A DNA stretch of 38,484 nucleotides. Source: CAWDPQ01 sp049642465 (GTDB taxonomy: Bacteria; Acidobacteriota; Vicinamibacteria; Vicinamibacterales; 2-12-FULL-66-21). The position numbers and the translations under genes are program-made. The notes under the pieces were generated by a model that was not told where the DNA came from, did not search any database, and worked only from the letters and a program-made list of their open reading frames with translations. Positions 1 through 8,162 of this stretch are shown in pieces. How positions within the stretch are numbered: position 1 is the stretch's first letter; every line of letters begins with the position of its first letter. The stretch lies in contig JBAROV010000226.1 in the NCBI GenBank assembly GCA_049642465.1, positions 1-38,484 on the forward strand. The letters run 5' to 3'.

Positions 1-16
1 GATTTTTGTCTGCTCC

Positions 17-2464
17 TTATTCTCGAAGGGCGACCATCGGGTCGGTCAGCGCGGCACGCCGCGCCGGCAGGTAGCTGGCGAGCAACGCGACCGTGCCCAG
101 CACTGCGAACACCACTACATGTGTGGCGAGGTCCGTTGCCGTCACCCCGAAGAGCAACGAAGCGATCCACCTCGTGAGCCATCGTGTGACGATCGCGCCG
201 GCCACGAGTCCTATCAACAACACACGGCCCGCTTCGGCGAGAATCTGCTTGAGGACGATCGGCGGCGTTGCGCCGAGAGCCATTCGCACGGCGATTTCGT
301 GTCGGCGCTCGATGACGAGGTACGCCATCACGCCGTACAGCCCCACCGCCGCCAGCATCAGCGCCAGGGCCGCGAAGCCGGCGAGAAGCTGGACGACGAA
401 CCGCCGCGTTCGAACCGCGCCAGACTCCGCAATGCTCTGGCGCATCGGTTGAACAGGCCACCAGTCCATCGTGGGATCGGCGCCGCGGAGCACCGGTGTG
501 AGCGCGGCGGCCACCCGGGGTGTGTCTCGATCGGTCCGCGTCCGGATCATCAGGAACATGTCGTGTTCGAAGATCTGGCCATACGGGCGGTAGATTGTCG
601 CGGCGGGTGCCTCGTCCAAATTCGCCTGCCGGATGTCGCCGACCACCCCGACGATTTCGCGCCACGTGCCGTCGACCGGGGCAGCCGTGAGACAACAGCT
701 CATCGGCGATCGCTCGTTGATGCGAATCCTGCGGCCAATAGGATCCTCGGTCTGGAACTGCTGCCGGGCGAGCGTCTCGCTGATGACGACCACCGGGGTC
801 GAGGTGTGCGTGTCCAGGTCCGTGAACTCCCGCCCTTTGAGGAGCGGAATGCCCATCGTCCGGAAGTAGTCCGGACTGATCAGAATGTCGCCGGCGCGCG
901 GTTCCAGGGAGAGGTCGACCGGCGGGCGCCCACTGATGCTGAATGACTGGAGCCGCCCCCCGTGCATCGGCGGGCGTGAGGACAAGGCGGCCGATTCGAC
1001 GCCGGGAATCCCGCGGGCACGCTCGAGCGCGGCGCGCCACTTGGCCAGCGCTGGCCCGAACTCCCGCCCGGCGTCCGATCCCGTCTCGAGCAGCCTGTCT
1101 GGTACGAAGCCGTTGACGTTCGCGTAGAGTCCCAACAGGCTGCGCACGATCAGGCCGCATCCGACCAGCAGTACGACAGAGAGGGCAAGCTCGGCGACGA
1201 TGAGGACGCGCCGCGCGCGGCCGCGCGACGAACCGCCTCGTTCGGTCTGGCTGGCGTCCTTCAGTCCCTCGCTGACGCTGACTGCAGACCCACGCAGCGC
1301 GGGAGCGAGGCCGAAGATCGCGGCCGTGGCCAGCGTGACGAACATGGCGAAGGCGAGCACTCGCGCATCGAGCGACACGACCAGTCGCTCGGGCACATAA
1401 CCGCCTGAGACCCCGAGCGCAGTCATCAGATCCAAGCTCCACCACGCAAACAAGCATCCCAAACCGCCGCCGGCCAAGAACAGCAGGAAATTTTCGATCG
1501 CCAGTTGCCGCGCCAGCCGCCCGCGGCTCGCGCCGAGCGCGGAGCGGACGATGCACTCCCGCTCACGGGCCGTCGCGCGTGCCAGCAGGAGATTCGCGAC
1601 GTTGACGCACGCAATCAGCAGGACCAGCACGACGGCGCCGAGCATCAACATGAAGCTCTGTGTTGCACCCGGACCGATCGACGCATAGTTCTTATCGAGC
1701 AGCGCTACCGAGAACCGCTGGTTCACGTTCGGCGACGAGTAGGCGAGTTCGAGTTGCCGGCCGAGCACATCGAGGGCGGCCTGCGCCGAAGCGATCGTCG
1801 CCTCGGGACGAAGCCGGGCCACCACGTCGAGGTTGCGGTACTCGCGCGAGGACGGATACGTGTCGAGTACGAGCGGCACAAGAAAGTCGGCGCCGTAGCG
1901 CAGGACGTTCGGCGGCAGCACACCGACGATGGTGCAGGGCCTGCCGTCGATGCGCACCGCGCGTCCGATCACCTCGGGATCGGCGCCAAACCGACGTTGC
2001 CAGTACACATGCGTCAGGATCACGACGTCGTCTCTCGACGCCTGAAATTCGTCCGGCAGGAACCCACGGCCGAGGGCCGGGTGCACGCCAAGAGTCGACA
2101 GCCACTCCGACGTGATCAGCGCGCCGTTGGCAACGTGTCGCGCCTCGCCAACCTCGACTTGGAAGCCGCTTCCGTCATCGGCGCCCACACGCTCAAAGAG
2201 TGCCGTCAGGTCTTTGATGCGGGTGAAATCGAGTAGCGCCATGTTGTCGGTCGGGTGGGCCGACGAGCGTCCCCAAATCTTCACCAGCCGCTCGGGCGCT
2301 TCGTACGGCAGCGGTCGGAAGACGATGGCGTCGGCGACGGTGAACGTCGCGGTGGTGGCGCCGATCCCGAGGGCAAGGGTCAGCACCGCGGCAGTCGTGA
2401 AGCCAAGGTTCCGACGCGCAATTCGGACGCCGTAAATGAGGTCTCGGGCGAGATCTTCGAGCAT
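17..2464 (-). CDS. ADOP-type MacB/FtsX ABC transporter permease
   Basis: Predicted inner-membrane permease of the MacB/FtsX superfamily, in the long doubled form common in Acidobacteria (ADOP). Such proteins work with a separate ATPase; the substrate cannot be read from sequence. The ATG at 2464 gives 815 residues and has GGAGGG six bases upstream; an in-frame extension to 2536 lacks such a site. By eye: first membrane helix near residues 20-45 (LTLALGIGATTATF), a periplasmic MacB-core domain to about 260, a group of helices about 265-420, a helix near 425-450, a second periplasmic domain to about 665, and three closing helices (GLYGVMAYLVIERRHEIAVR marks the FtsX core). It lacks the N-terminal helical domain (LKFGPIEAI type) seen in the second copy near 11.8 kb, and no PadR gene is adjacent. 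It follows the isomerase-like gene on the same strand, 239 bases away, so co-transcription is possible but unproven. Confidence 0.9.
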   Translation of the reverse strand: MLEDLARDLIYGVRIARRNLGFTTAAVLTLALGIGATTATFTVADAIVFRPLPYEAPERLVKIWGRSSAHPTDNMALLDFTRIKDLTALFERVGADDGSGFQVEVGEARHVANGALITSEWLSTLGVHPALGRGFLPDEFQASRDDVVILTHVYWQRRFGADPEVIGRAVRIDGRPCTIVGVLPPNVLRYGADFLVPLVLDTYPSSREYRNLDVVARLRPEATIASAQAALDVLGRQLELAYSSPNVNQRFSVALLDKNYASIGPGATQSFMLMLGAVVLVLLIACVNVANLLLARATARERECIVRSALGASRGRLARQLAIENFLLFLAGGGLGCLFAWWSLDLMTALGVSGGYVPERLVVSLDARVLAFAMFVTLATAAIFGLAPALRGSAVSVSEGLKDASQTERGGSSRGRARRVLIVAELALSVVLLVGCGLIVRSLLGLYANVNGFVPDRLLETGSDAGREFGPALAKWRAALERARGIPGVESAALSSRPPMHGGRLQSFSISGRPPVDLSLEPRAGDILISPDYFRTMGIPLLKGREFTDLDTHTSTPVVVISETLARQQFQTEDPIGRRIRINERSPMSCCLTAAPVDGTWREIVGVVGDIRQANLDEAPAATIYRPYGQIFEHDMFLMIRTRTDRDTPRVAAALTPVLRGADPTMDWWPVQPMRQSIAESGAVRTRRFVVQLLAGFAALALMLAAVGLYGVMAYLVIERRHEIAVRMALGATPPIVLKQILAEAGRVLLIGLVAGAIVTRWLTRWIASLLFGVTATDLATHVVVFAVLGTVALLASYLPARRAALTDPMVALRE

Positions 2465-2703
2465 CGCGGCCCTCCAGTGTGCGTGCTGAGCAGGCATGAG
2501 GTGTACCACGTTGCGGAGGCACAGGAAACGGCCCACGAGGCTCGATCGGCCACGCCAGCCGTCCGGATGTGGAACGGCAATGTTCGGGGACGCACGCCCC
2601 CGAATGGCCGTCCGATCCCTCGACCGAGCGGCTATTGGATCGTGGATCAGCAGTTCACTGCACGCCAGGAGGCCACGCGCGGACTCTGGTGAGGAACATA
2701 AGG

Positions 2704-3591
2704 TCAGGCTGAATATTTCTGCGCCATCTCCTTCAGCCGGCGCAGCTGTGCGGGTATCGTCGTCTGCGGATCTGCGGTTCCCCCGTACTCGAGCCCCATG
2801 TATCCGCGGTATCCGTGCGCTGCGAACATCTTGAAGGTCCGGTCCCAGTCAGCAGGCGAGCGAGTCTTGCCATCGTCGTTCGCGACTTCGGTCTTGATAT
2901 GGGTGCTGACCGCGTGCGGGATCGACATCTCGATCTGCTCGTAGACCTTCGGCGGACGGAAATTGCCGGTGTCGAGGTTCATCCCGGCGTACGGAGAGTC
3001 GGCGCGCTGCACGATCTCGATCGTCTCCTTGGCAAAATCGGTGATGCCTCCGTCGTCTTCGACGCCGAGCAGGATGCCGTTGGCGCCGGCGATTTCTGCT
3101 CCGCGTTTCAGCGTCTCGCCGGCGAATCCGACCGCCTGCTCGAGCGTCGCGCCGGCCGGCTTCTGTCCGCCGAAGACGCGGATGTGCGTCGCGCCGACGC
3201 GCTGCGCCACCTCGACCCAGTTCCGCAGGTCGGCCAGCTGCTTCGCTTGCAGATCGGGCGTCGGCTGGGCGAGCTGCACGCGAGTGCCGATGCTGTAGAT
3301 CTCGACGCGATTCCGGTAGGCACGATGCCGCAGCGACCGCAGGTAGTCGGCCTCCGTGCTCGGCAGCCAGTAGACGGTCATGTCAATGCCGTCGGTCCCG
3401 GTGTCGACCGCGACGTTAATCAGATCCTCGTAGGTCATCGCTTTCGACTGGAGGGCCTGGCGATAGGAATAGGCGACGAGGCCAGTCCTGAAGCGGGCCT
3501 TCGGCGATGCTGTTTGCGGTGAGGCGGTTCGCGGTGCTGCAGCCACGACGACAGCGGCCCCGGCCATGTTTAGGAAGCTCCGTCTATCCAT
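2704..3591 (-). CDS. Tat-exported sugar phosphate isomerase/epimerase-like TIM barrel protein
   Basis: A 295-residue protein of the xylose-isomerase-like TIM-barrel superfamily (AP endonuclease 2 fold). Members isomerise or epimerise sugars and inositols using a divalent metal held by acidic and His residues. Candidate metal ligands in order are E178 (LLGVEDDGG), D207 (MNLDTGNF), H231 (STHIKTEV) and E268 (MGLEYGGT), so the site looks complete. The N-terminus MDRRSFLNMAGAAVVVAAA is a twin-arginine signal (RRSFLN followed by a hydrophobic stretch), which predicts export of the folded protein. The ATG at 3591 has AAAGGA four bases upstream. Secreted relatives often lie in carbohydrate or inositol catabolism loci, but no sugar genes adjoin it here, so the substrate is unknown. 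Confidence 0.85.
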   Translation of the reverse strand: MDRRSFLNMAGAAVVVAAAPRTASPQTASPKARFRTGLVAYSYRQALQSKAMTYEDLINVAVDTGTDGIDMTVYWLPSTEADYLRSLRHRAYRNRVEIYSIGTRVQLAQPTPDLQAKQLADLRNWVEVAQRVGATHIRVFGGQKPAGATLEQAVGFAGETLKRGAEIAGANGILLGVEDDGGITDFAKETIEIVQRADSPYAGMNLDTGNFRPPKVYEQIEMSIPHAVSTHIKTEVANDDGKTRSPADWDRTFKMFAAHGYRGYMGLEYGGTADPQTTIPAQLRRLKEMAQKYSA

Positions 3592-3669
3592 TGAATCCTT
3601 TCACTGTGTTCCGACAGCTTACTACCGCCCGGGACGACGGTTGCGTCTTGTGAGGTCGGCATAATCGGG

Positions 3670-3713
3670 GTCTCCTCTCCTGCCGCCAATCCTGGCGAGA
3701 AGGGAGAGGAGAC
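3670..3713. repeat. Perfect 11-bp inverted repeat (stem-loop)
   Basis: GTCTCCTCTCC (3670-3680) is exactly mirrored by GGAGAGGAGAC (3703-3713), with a smaller CGCC/GGCG stem inside the 22-base loop. It lies between divergent genes, upstream of both. It could be a regulator site, a leader hairpin of either transcript, or a remnant of a mobile repeat. There is no U-tract, so an intrinsic terminator is unlikely. Confidence 0.5.
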
Positions 3714-3726
3714 ATGCTCGGGCGCG

Positions 3727-3742
3727 ACCCGCCTTTGCGGGT
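3727..3742. repeat. Short 6-bp stem-loop
   Basis: ACCCGC (3727-3732) and GCGGGT (3737-3742) form a six-base-pair stem with a CTTT loop, 13 bases after the larger inverted repeat. On the plus strand it is followed by TACTATTCATT, which is AT-rich but not a proper U-tract. It may be a weak plus-strand terminator or part of the same intergenic element. Confidence 0.3.
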
Positions 3743-3961
3743 TACTATTCATTAGGCGGCCGTGAATACTCGGCAATCCAATGACGCGCATCCGGCGAGC
3801 CCTACCCACGCGAAGAGCGGGGGATGGTGGCGGAACTCGACTCGATTGCTGACCCGCCGAGCAAACGCGCTTCGCGCTGGGCGCCAATCGCTGCGATCGC
3901 TCGCCTGGTGCTTGGCGGTGACACCCGACCGACCACGACTTCTGTAAGAACGGAGGGCACA

Positions 3962-4189
3962 ATGCGCTTTCCACTCAAGACGCGCCGTCGATACGACAAA
4001 TCGTACTTTCGGATGGTTGGGATCGCTTTACTGCCCGCGCTGGGCGTGAGCATCATGACCCAGGTGGTTGGGGGAATGCTCGGCGGCTCCGAGTCGGTTG
4101 TCGACCGCGTTTCGCAGATCGTGTTCCCCACGACATTTTTTGCCGCGTGCTACTACATCCGCGCGCGTCACCCGCCGACGACGACCTGA
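3962..4189 (+). CDS. Small two-helix membrane protein, unknown function
   Basis: A 75-residue protein that I do not recognise. The ATG at 3962 is preceded by GGAGG with a five-base gap, a near-ideal ribosome site and the main reason for calling it. A basic N-terminus (MRFPLKTRRRYDKSY) is followed by one hydrophobic segment (about residues 18-40, MVGIALLPALGVSIMTQVVG) and a second (about 52-66, IVFPTTFFAACYYI), which predicts a small inner-membrane protein with a basic cytoplasmic tail (RARHPPTTT). It stands alone on its strand and converges on the PNPOx-like gene. Confidence 0.65.
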   Translation: MRFPLKTRRRYDKSYFRMVGIALLPALGVSIMTQVVGGMLGGSESVVDRVSQIVFPTTFFAACYYIRARHPPTTT

Positions 4190-4204
4190 TTTGAAGTCCG
4201 GCAC

Positions 4205-4223
4205 GACCGGCGCGCCGGCGGTC
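4205..4223. terminator. GC-rich hairpin between convergent genes, possible terminator
   Basis: A dyad GACCG...CGGTC (4205-4209/4219-4223) encloses a perfect CCGGCGCGCCGG palindrome (4207-4218) in the 83-base gap between two convergent genes. The position suits a bidirectional terminator. No T-run follows on either strand, so the call rests on position and stem strength only. Confidence 0.3.
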
Positions 4224-4272
4224 TTACCTGGGATTTGACCTGTCGGAGGCCATGGGAGCAAAAAGGCATCGC

Positions 4273-4776
4273 CTACTTCTGAATGTGATGCATCTCCCCG
4301 ATGTCGGGCGCCGTGCCGGTGACCCAGCCCTTGATCACCTCGAATAGGACCACTGGCTGCGGCTTGTTCACTTCGAGGAACACCGCCGCGTGCACGTCGA
4401 CGCCAATGAGGACCAGGCGCGGGTCGTCTTTCGTTCCGTGACGGGGATCGCCCTCGTCCGGGAACCACGCCCTCCAGTCGGGCGCGTAGAGCTCGTGGAT
4501 CTTCCGACGGTCGCGCATGATGGCCGCGATCCCCGACACTGAAACCCACTCGCGCGTCCGGTCCTTGTAGTACGACAAGTTGATATGCGGATCCACGGCG
4601 AGGTCCCGCAGCTTCTGCGTTCCGTCGTTGGTGACGAACCAGAGGTCTGCTCCTTCCACCCGCTTCTGAGTCGCCATCGCGCGTGACTGCAGATGCCCGT
4701 CTTCCCGCCGCGTGGTCATCATGGCGATCTCGATGTCGTCGATGTGGTCGTAGAGTTTCGTCAGGTCTTGTTTCAT
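4273..4776 (-). CDS. Pyridoxamine 5'-phosphate oxidase-like flavoprotein (general stress protein 26 type)
   Basis: A 167-residue protein with the split-barrel flavin-binding fold of the PNPOx-like / general stress protein 26 group. These small cytoplasmic proteins bind FMN or F420; most are not true pyridoxamine phosphate oxidases and their substrates are usually unknown. Supporting segments: IEIAMMTTRREDGHLQSRAM near the start, DLWFVTNDGTQKLRDLAVDP with the first core strands, INLSYYKDRTREWVSVSGIA, and DPRLVLIGVDVHAAVFLEV at the C-terminal strand. The ATG at 4776 has GAGGTG seven bases upstream. Longer in-frame upstream sequence was rejected because it has no ribosome site and no family similarity. 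Monocistronic, convergent with the small membrane gene. Confidence 0.88.
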   Translation of the reverse strand: MKQDLTKLYDHIDDIEIAMMTTRREDGHLQSRAMATQKRVEGADLWFVTNDGTQKLRDLAVDPHINLSYYKDRTREWVSVSGIAAIMRDRRKIHELYAPDWRAWFPDEGDPRHGTKDDPRLVLIGVDVHAAVFLEVNKPQPVVLFEVIKGWVTGTAPDIGEMHHIQK

Positions 4777-5109
4777 GCTTTTCACCTCGTCCGGCGCGCT
4801 GATGTAGGGATGGTCATCCGAGTCTCCTTGTGATCTGTATTCAAGTTCAGGGCCGCGCGCGGGGTGTGGGTGAAGATCGTATTCCTCTGCTGCACACTTG
4901 CCACTCTCAGTTGACTCAGAGGAAAACGATCTCAGCTCGACGGGTACCACTGCCACGTCCTCGAGCACCACGCGGCCGGCATGATGGCGCACTTCGAAGT
5001 CGTTCGGTGAACCAGACGAGGAGCCTGGTTTCTCAGCCCCCGCTGGACGGACGCCGCACTGTCAGCTGCGGTACACTCATCGGGCGGCTGAACGCGGGAA
5101 GGAGTTCGC
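4777..5109. other. Divergent intergenic region, nothing identified
   Basis: About 333 bases between the PNPOx-like gene (minus) and the basic protein gene (plus). Several short open frames overlap it but none has a ribosome site with plausible protein content. Promoters for both genes are expected here. No repeat or RNA structure stood out. Confidence 0.5.
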
Positions 5110-5538
5110 ATGGCGAAGCGCGACAACGAAACAACACGAGCGAACGGTGGCACGACCACGGCCGACGCGATGGAGCAGCGAGTGGTGGCGTTTGCCGAGC
5201 AGCTCGGGCGAATCGCCGGGACCTTTCAAGCGAAGGCGGAAGGCTGGCTGGACCGCGAGGCGCTGACCAGGCAAATCGCCAGTGTGCGTGACAGCGCGAC
5301 CGAGCTGCTCGAGCAACTCGCGGGCGGCGCGACCAAGGGCTCGAAGAGAAACCAGGCCGCCACGCCGGCACGCGGCAAAACGAAAGGGCGAAGCGGCGGC
5401 GTGGTCGACGCGCCGGGCAAGAAACATCGTAAGCCGATGCGGACCGATCCGGGCGCGAATATTGCGGACAGTCAGGCGGCCAAGATGCGGATGGCAAGGA
5501 CGATGGTCAAGACGAACCGGCGCCGCGGGCGCGGCTAG
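5110..5538 (+). CDS. Lys/Arg-rich basic protein, unknown function
   Basis: A 142-residue protein not matched to a known family. The ATG at 5110 has AAGGAG with a five-base gap. Residues about 20-75 (MEQRVVAFAEQLGRIAGTFQ onward) look like an amphipathic helical segment. Residues about 80-142 are disordered and strongly basic, with Lys/Arg clusters such as GKKHRKPMR and KTNRRRGRG, resembling histone H1-like or nucleic-acid-binding tails. A DNA- or RNA-binding role is an inference from composition. Its stop overlaps by four bases the stop of the convergent baeRF-like gene. Confidence 0.7.
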   Translation: MAKRDNETTRANGGTTTADAMEQRVVAFAEQLGRIAGTFQAKAEGWLDREALTRQIASVRDSATELLEQLAGGATKGSKRNQAATPARGKTKGRSGGVVDAPGKKHRKPMRTDPGANIADSQAAKMRMARTMVKTNRRRGRG

Positions 5539-5921
5539 CGATCGATCCGGAAGTGCTCCTTCACTCTCGCCACAATCTGCGGATCCGTGAGTTTGTCAGC
5601 GGTTTCCATATCGATCGTGCGTTCGGAAAACGTCTTGGATCGGCTGAGACGCTCCTTGAGTTCCAGCTTCGCCTCGCCGGGCCCGAAGATCAGAAGCGCC
5701 TCGGGTTGTCCCAGCTGACTGATGACGTCATCGTAGTACTGCTCAAGGCGCTCGCGGTGCCGTTCCTCGTATTTCTTCTCGCCTCCGTCATCCTGCTGCC
5801 CGGAATAACGAGGATGCGATCCGACTTCAGATTCCAAGCTCTTCGTGGTGGCGCGACCCGCTGATACAGACACGATGACCGCGCGCCTGTGGTCGATCCA
5901 AACGCCCACGGTGTGATTCAT
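5535..5921 (-). CDS. baeRF / host-attachment-type protein (eRF1-like fold)
   Basis: A 128-residue protein resembling the small bacterial relatives of archaeo-eukaryotic release factor 1 (baeRF, host-attachment protein group), which are suspected to act on stalled ribosomes but are mostly untested. Features: N-terminal strand VGVWIDHRRAVIVSV, a charged linker with KKYEERHRERLEQYYDDVIS, and the LLIFGPGEAKLELKERL segment with the GPGxAK turn typical of the eRF1-like domain. The ATG at 5921 has GAGG five bases upstream; a GTG two codons earlier is the other possibility. The assignment comes from motif recall and remains moderate. Convergent with the basic-protein gene; both stop codons use the same CTAG. 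Confidence 0.7.
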   Translation of the reverse strand: MNHTVGVWIDHRRAVIVSVSAGRATTKSLESEVGSHPRYSGQQDDGGEKKYEERHRERLEQYYDDVISQLGQPEALLIFGPGEAKLELKERLSRSKTFSERTIDMETADKLTDPQIVARVKEHFRIDR

Positions 5922-6073
5922 CAGCACCTCTTTAGCTGCGTTCCCGACGCGAGCAGTGGACCAGATTCTATCTCTCTACCCGGCGTGACCGACAGGGTAT
6001 TGATGTGGTGTTGATCGTGCCTCTCAATCGGCGCTCAGTGTCGCCACTCGAGGCGGGTCAGGCTCAAGTGCCA

Positions 6074-7267
6074 TTATGCGATGCGGCCGGCCGGCTTCGT
6101 CGTGAAGCGGCCGACGTGCAGGAGCCGCGCCGCTGCCAATGCCACCACCGCGCCGACGGCGGTGGCAAGCGCACCGAGCTTGAGTTCGCCGAGCAGCGGT
6201 CCGGGCGGCATCACAGACGTGGCGAAGAACAGTGCGAAGGTAAATCCCGCCGATGCGGCGAGCGACACGACGATCAGCTCGGGCCACCGGAGATGGGCAG
6301 GGAGACGCAAGCCTGCCGCCATGGCGAGCGCCACCGACACGAGGATCCCGATCGGCCGGCCGATGAGCGCCGCCGTCAGCACCGCCCACGCTCCGGGCAT
6401 CTCACCCGTCAGGACCACGCCCCCGTTGACGAGGCCAAAGAACAGCAGCACGACCTGCACCGGATACCGGAACACGTGTTCGAAACGCCGAGGTGCCGTC
6501 GGGCGCGCCTCGGCAAACAGATCCAGGCCGCGTGGGCGGTGCGGCAGGAATGGGACGATCGGTACCAGCGCGAGGGCTGGTGGGATCCCGCCCCAGTAGC
6601 ACGCGAGCCATGACAACGTGCCGCTGGTCACCAGATACAGCCAGATCCGATCACTTCGAGCGGAGCGCAGCCACGCCGCGAGCAGCATGGCCGCGGCCAG
6701 CAAGACCAGGGCGGCGGGATACCCGTCGGCGGCGGGAAACCCGATCGCGATGCTCACGATGCCAATCGCATTGCTGACGATCGCGAGGACCAGCAGAAAC
6801 GCGACCGGCCCGCGACGACGGGGGAAGATCGCCTTGGCGACGAAGTACGCGAACGCGACGTCCAGCGCGGCAGCCACGGGCCAGCCGTCCAGAAGCATGA
6901 ATTCGTAGATCGACTGCAGATACCACAGATACGCCGCCGTCGCGCCCAGCACACCACCAATCGCGGCGACGAAGGGGAGCAGCGTGCGTCGCCAGCGATA
7001 CAGCGCGCCGCCCGGCATCACGGCTTCCAGCACTTCCTCGGCGATCATGCCGACGAAGAAGGCCATTCCGATGTCGTTGACGGAGAACCGCAGGGCATGC
7101 GCAAACCGAAAGTAGCTCTCGCCGGCGGTGTTGGCCCACGCCAGCGCGACCAGCACGCCGATGGGTAGCAGGAGGAAGTAATCGACCAGGAGGGCGAGTG
7201 TCGTGCCGCCGGTGCGCTCGACAAGAGCGACATCAACACGGTTGTGTGGCGCGAGGTGCTGTGTCAT
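6074..7267 (-). CDS. NhaA-family Na+/H+ antiporter homologue lacking the catalytic Asp pair
   Basis: A 397-residue, roughly 12-helix inner-membrane protein of the NhaA family (E. coli NhaA is 388 residues), normally an electrogenic 2H+/Na+ exchanger. Family landmarks: VNDIGMAFFVGMIAEEVLEA (63-82), GWPVAAALDVAFAYFVAKA (128-146), and GLVNGGV with IGRPIG (278-307). In E. coli NhaA the ion site uses D163-D164 in the AIIDDLGAI segment, plus K300 in GKPLG. Here the matching segment reads LAIVSNAIGIVSIA, so both Asp are replaced by S165-N166 (6770-6775), and the Lys is R304. D136 matches D133. The reading frame is intact and the ATG at 7267 has GGGAGA five bases upstream, so it looks like a maintained gene with altered or lost ion coupling. 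Downstream of the metallophosphoesterase, 16 bases away, likely the same operon. Confidence 0.88.
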   Translation of the reverse strand: MTQHLAPHNRVDVALVERTGGTTLALLVDYFLLLPIGVLVALAWANTAGESYFRFAHALRFSVNDIGMAFFVGMIAEEVLEAVMPGGALYRWRRTLLPFVAAIGGVLGATAAYLWYLQSIYEFMLLDGWPVAAALDVAFAYFVAKAIFPRRRGPVAFLLVLAIVSNAIGIVSIAIGFPAADGYPAALVLLAAAMLLAAWLRSARSDRIWLYLVTSGTLSWLACYWGGIPPALALVPIVPFLPHRPRGLDLFAEARPTAPRRFEHVFRYPVQVVLLFFGLVNGGVVLTGEMPGAWAVLTAALIGRPIGILVSVALAMAAGLRLPAHLRWPELIVVSLAASAGFTFALFFATSVMPPGPLLGELKLGALATAVGAVVALAAARLLHVGRFTTKPAGRIA

Positions 7268-7283
7268 CGCCGTCTCCCTGGCC

Positions 7284-8162
7284 TCACATCGTTGGTCGCC
7301 GATCGATGGTGCCCACGTCGACGATCGCGCCGCCGCGTGACACGGCCTGGAAGTACAGCTGATGGCCGCTCACTTCGACCGCAATGAAGCTGCGGTCCTC
7401 ATCGAACGAAGCGGCGGTAGCGGCGCTCGGCTGGATGTCTCTCTCATGTTGCCCACCAGCGCCGGCCACGAAGTAGTGGATGCCCTTCTGTGGTTTCAGC
7501 CGCTCGTAGAAGTGGTCGTGTCCGGAAAACACCGCGTCGACCCCGTGCTGGACAAGAATCGGCTCGAGCATCACGCGTAACTCGAGTGATGGACCGTGTT
7601 TCAGACCGTTGGAATACAGTGGGTGGTGGAAGGCGCAGATCTTCCAGTCGTCCGTGGAACGCCGCAGCGCCTGCTCCAACCACGCCAGCTGCGGCCGATC
7701 GAGCCGGTTCGTGTCGAGGACGAAGAAGCGCACGTTCTTCCTCGCAAACGTGTAGTACCGCTGGCCGTTCATGTTGAAGGGCGGGTACAAGAGGTTCGCC
7801 GGCTTGTCGTGGTTGCCGAGCGACGCGTGGAACCGAACCCCCGCGTCGAGCAGCGGCAAGAACGGGCGCTCGAACTTCTCAGCCAGGTCGGAGGGATCGT
7901 CCTGGTCGCCGATGATGTTGTCGCCGGTCGTGATCACGATCTCGAAAGGGAATCGCGCGCGAAGCGCCGCCATCTGTGCGGCGACCTCAAACGACGGTCG
8001 GTCGCCGGTGCCGAAATCGCCGATGACCGCAAACTTGAACGAGTCGGCCTTGTTCGGGAGGGCGAGATCGAGGGCGCCGGCACCCGACAGGGACGCGCCG
8101 ATCGCCATCGCCAGTGACCATGTGCACGCCGACCGCCACCAACGCCGCGTTTCGACGACCAC
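7284..8162 (-). CDS. Secreted calcineurin-like metallophosphoesterase (purple acid phosphatase-like)
   Basis: A predicted exported phosphoesterase of 292 residues using a dinuclear metal centre. Motifs in order: GDFGTGD (48-54, metal ligand D49), GDN (80-82), GNHD (116-119), HHP (179-181) and GHDHF (214-218), a complete calcineurin-like set. The first motif is the GDxGxG form typical of purple acid phosphatase-like enzymes. The GTG at 8162 is chosen because GGAGG lies seven bases upstream and the protein then begins with a signal peptide (RRWWR, hydrophobic stretch, GAGA about residue 30). The TTG at 8207 has no such support. The natural substrate is unknown; phosphate monoesters are likely. 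It lies 16 bases upstream of the NhaA-like gene. A frameshifted copy of part of it lies at 36643-36727. Confidence 0.88.
   Translation of the reverse strand: MVVETRRWWRSACTWSLAMAIGASLSGAGALDLALPNKADSFKFAVIGDFGTGDRPSFEVAAQMAALRARFPFEIVITTGDNIIGDQDDPSDLAEKFERPFLPLLDAGVRFHASLGNHDKPANLLYPPFNMNGQRYYTFARKNVRFFVLDTNRLDRPQLAWLEQALRRSTDDWKICAFHHPLYSNGLKHGPSLELRVMLEPILVQHGVDAVFSGHDHFYERLKPQKGIHYFVAGAGGQHERDIQPSAATAASFDEDRSFIAVEVSGHQLYFQAVSRGGAIVDVGTIDRRPTM

Larger units (their letters stand above)
3592..3961. other. Intergenic region between divergent genes, with two hairpins
   Basis: About 370 bases between the isomerase-like gene (minus) and the small membrane protein gene (plus). No convincing gene was seen. 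It holds two inverted repeats, listed separately (3670-3713 and 3727-3742). Promoters for both flanking genes should lie here, but no clear -35/-10 pair can be asserted by eye. Confidence 0.6.

Noticed and set aside
3570..3974. A 134-codon minus-strand frame upstream of the isomerase-like gene
   Set aside because: Overlaps the divergent intergenic hairpins, low-complexity Ser/Arg translation, no ribosome site and no family match.
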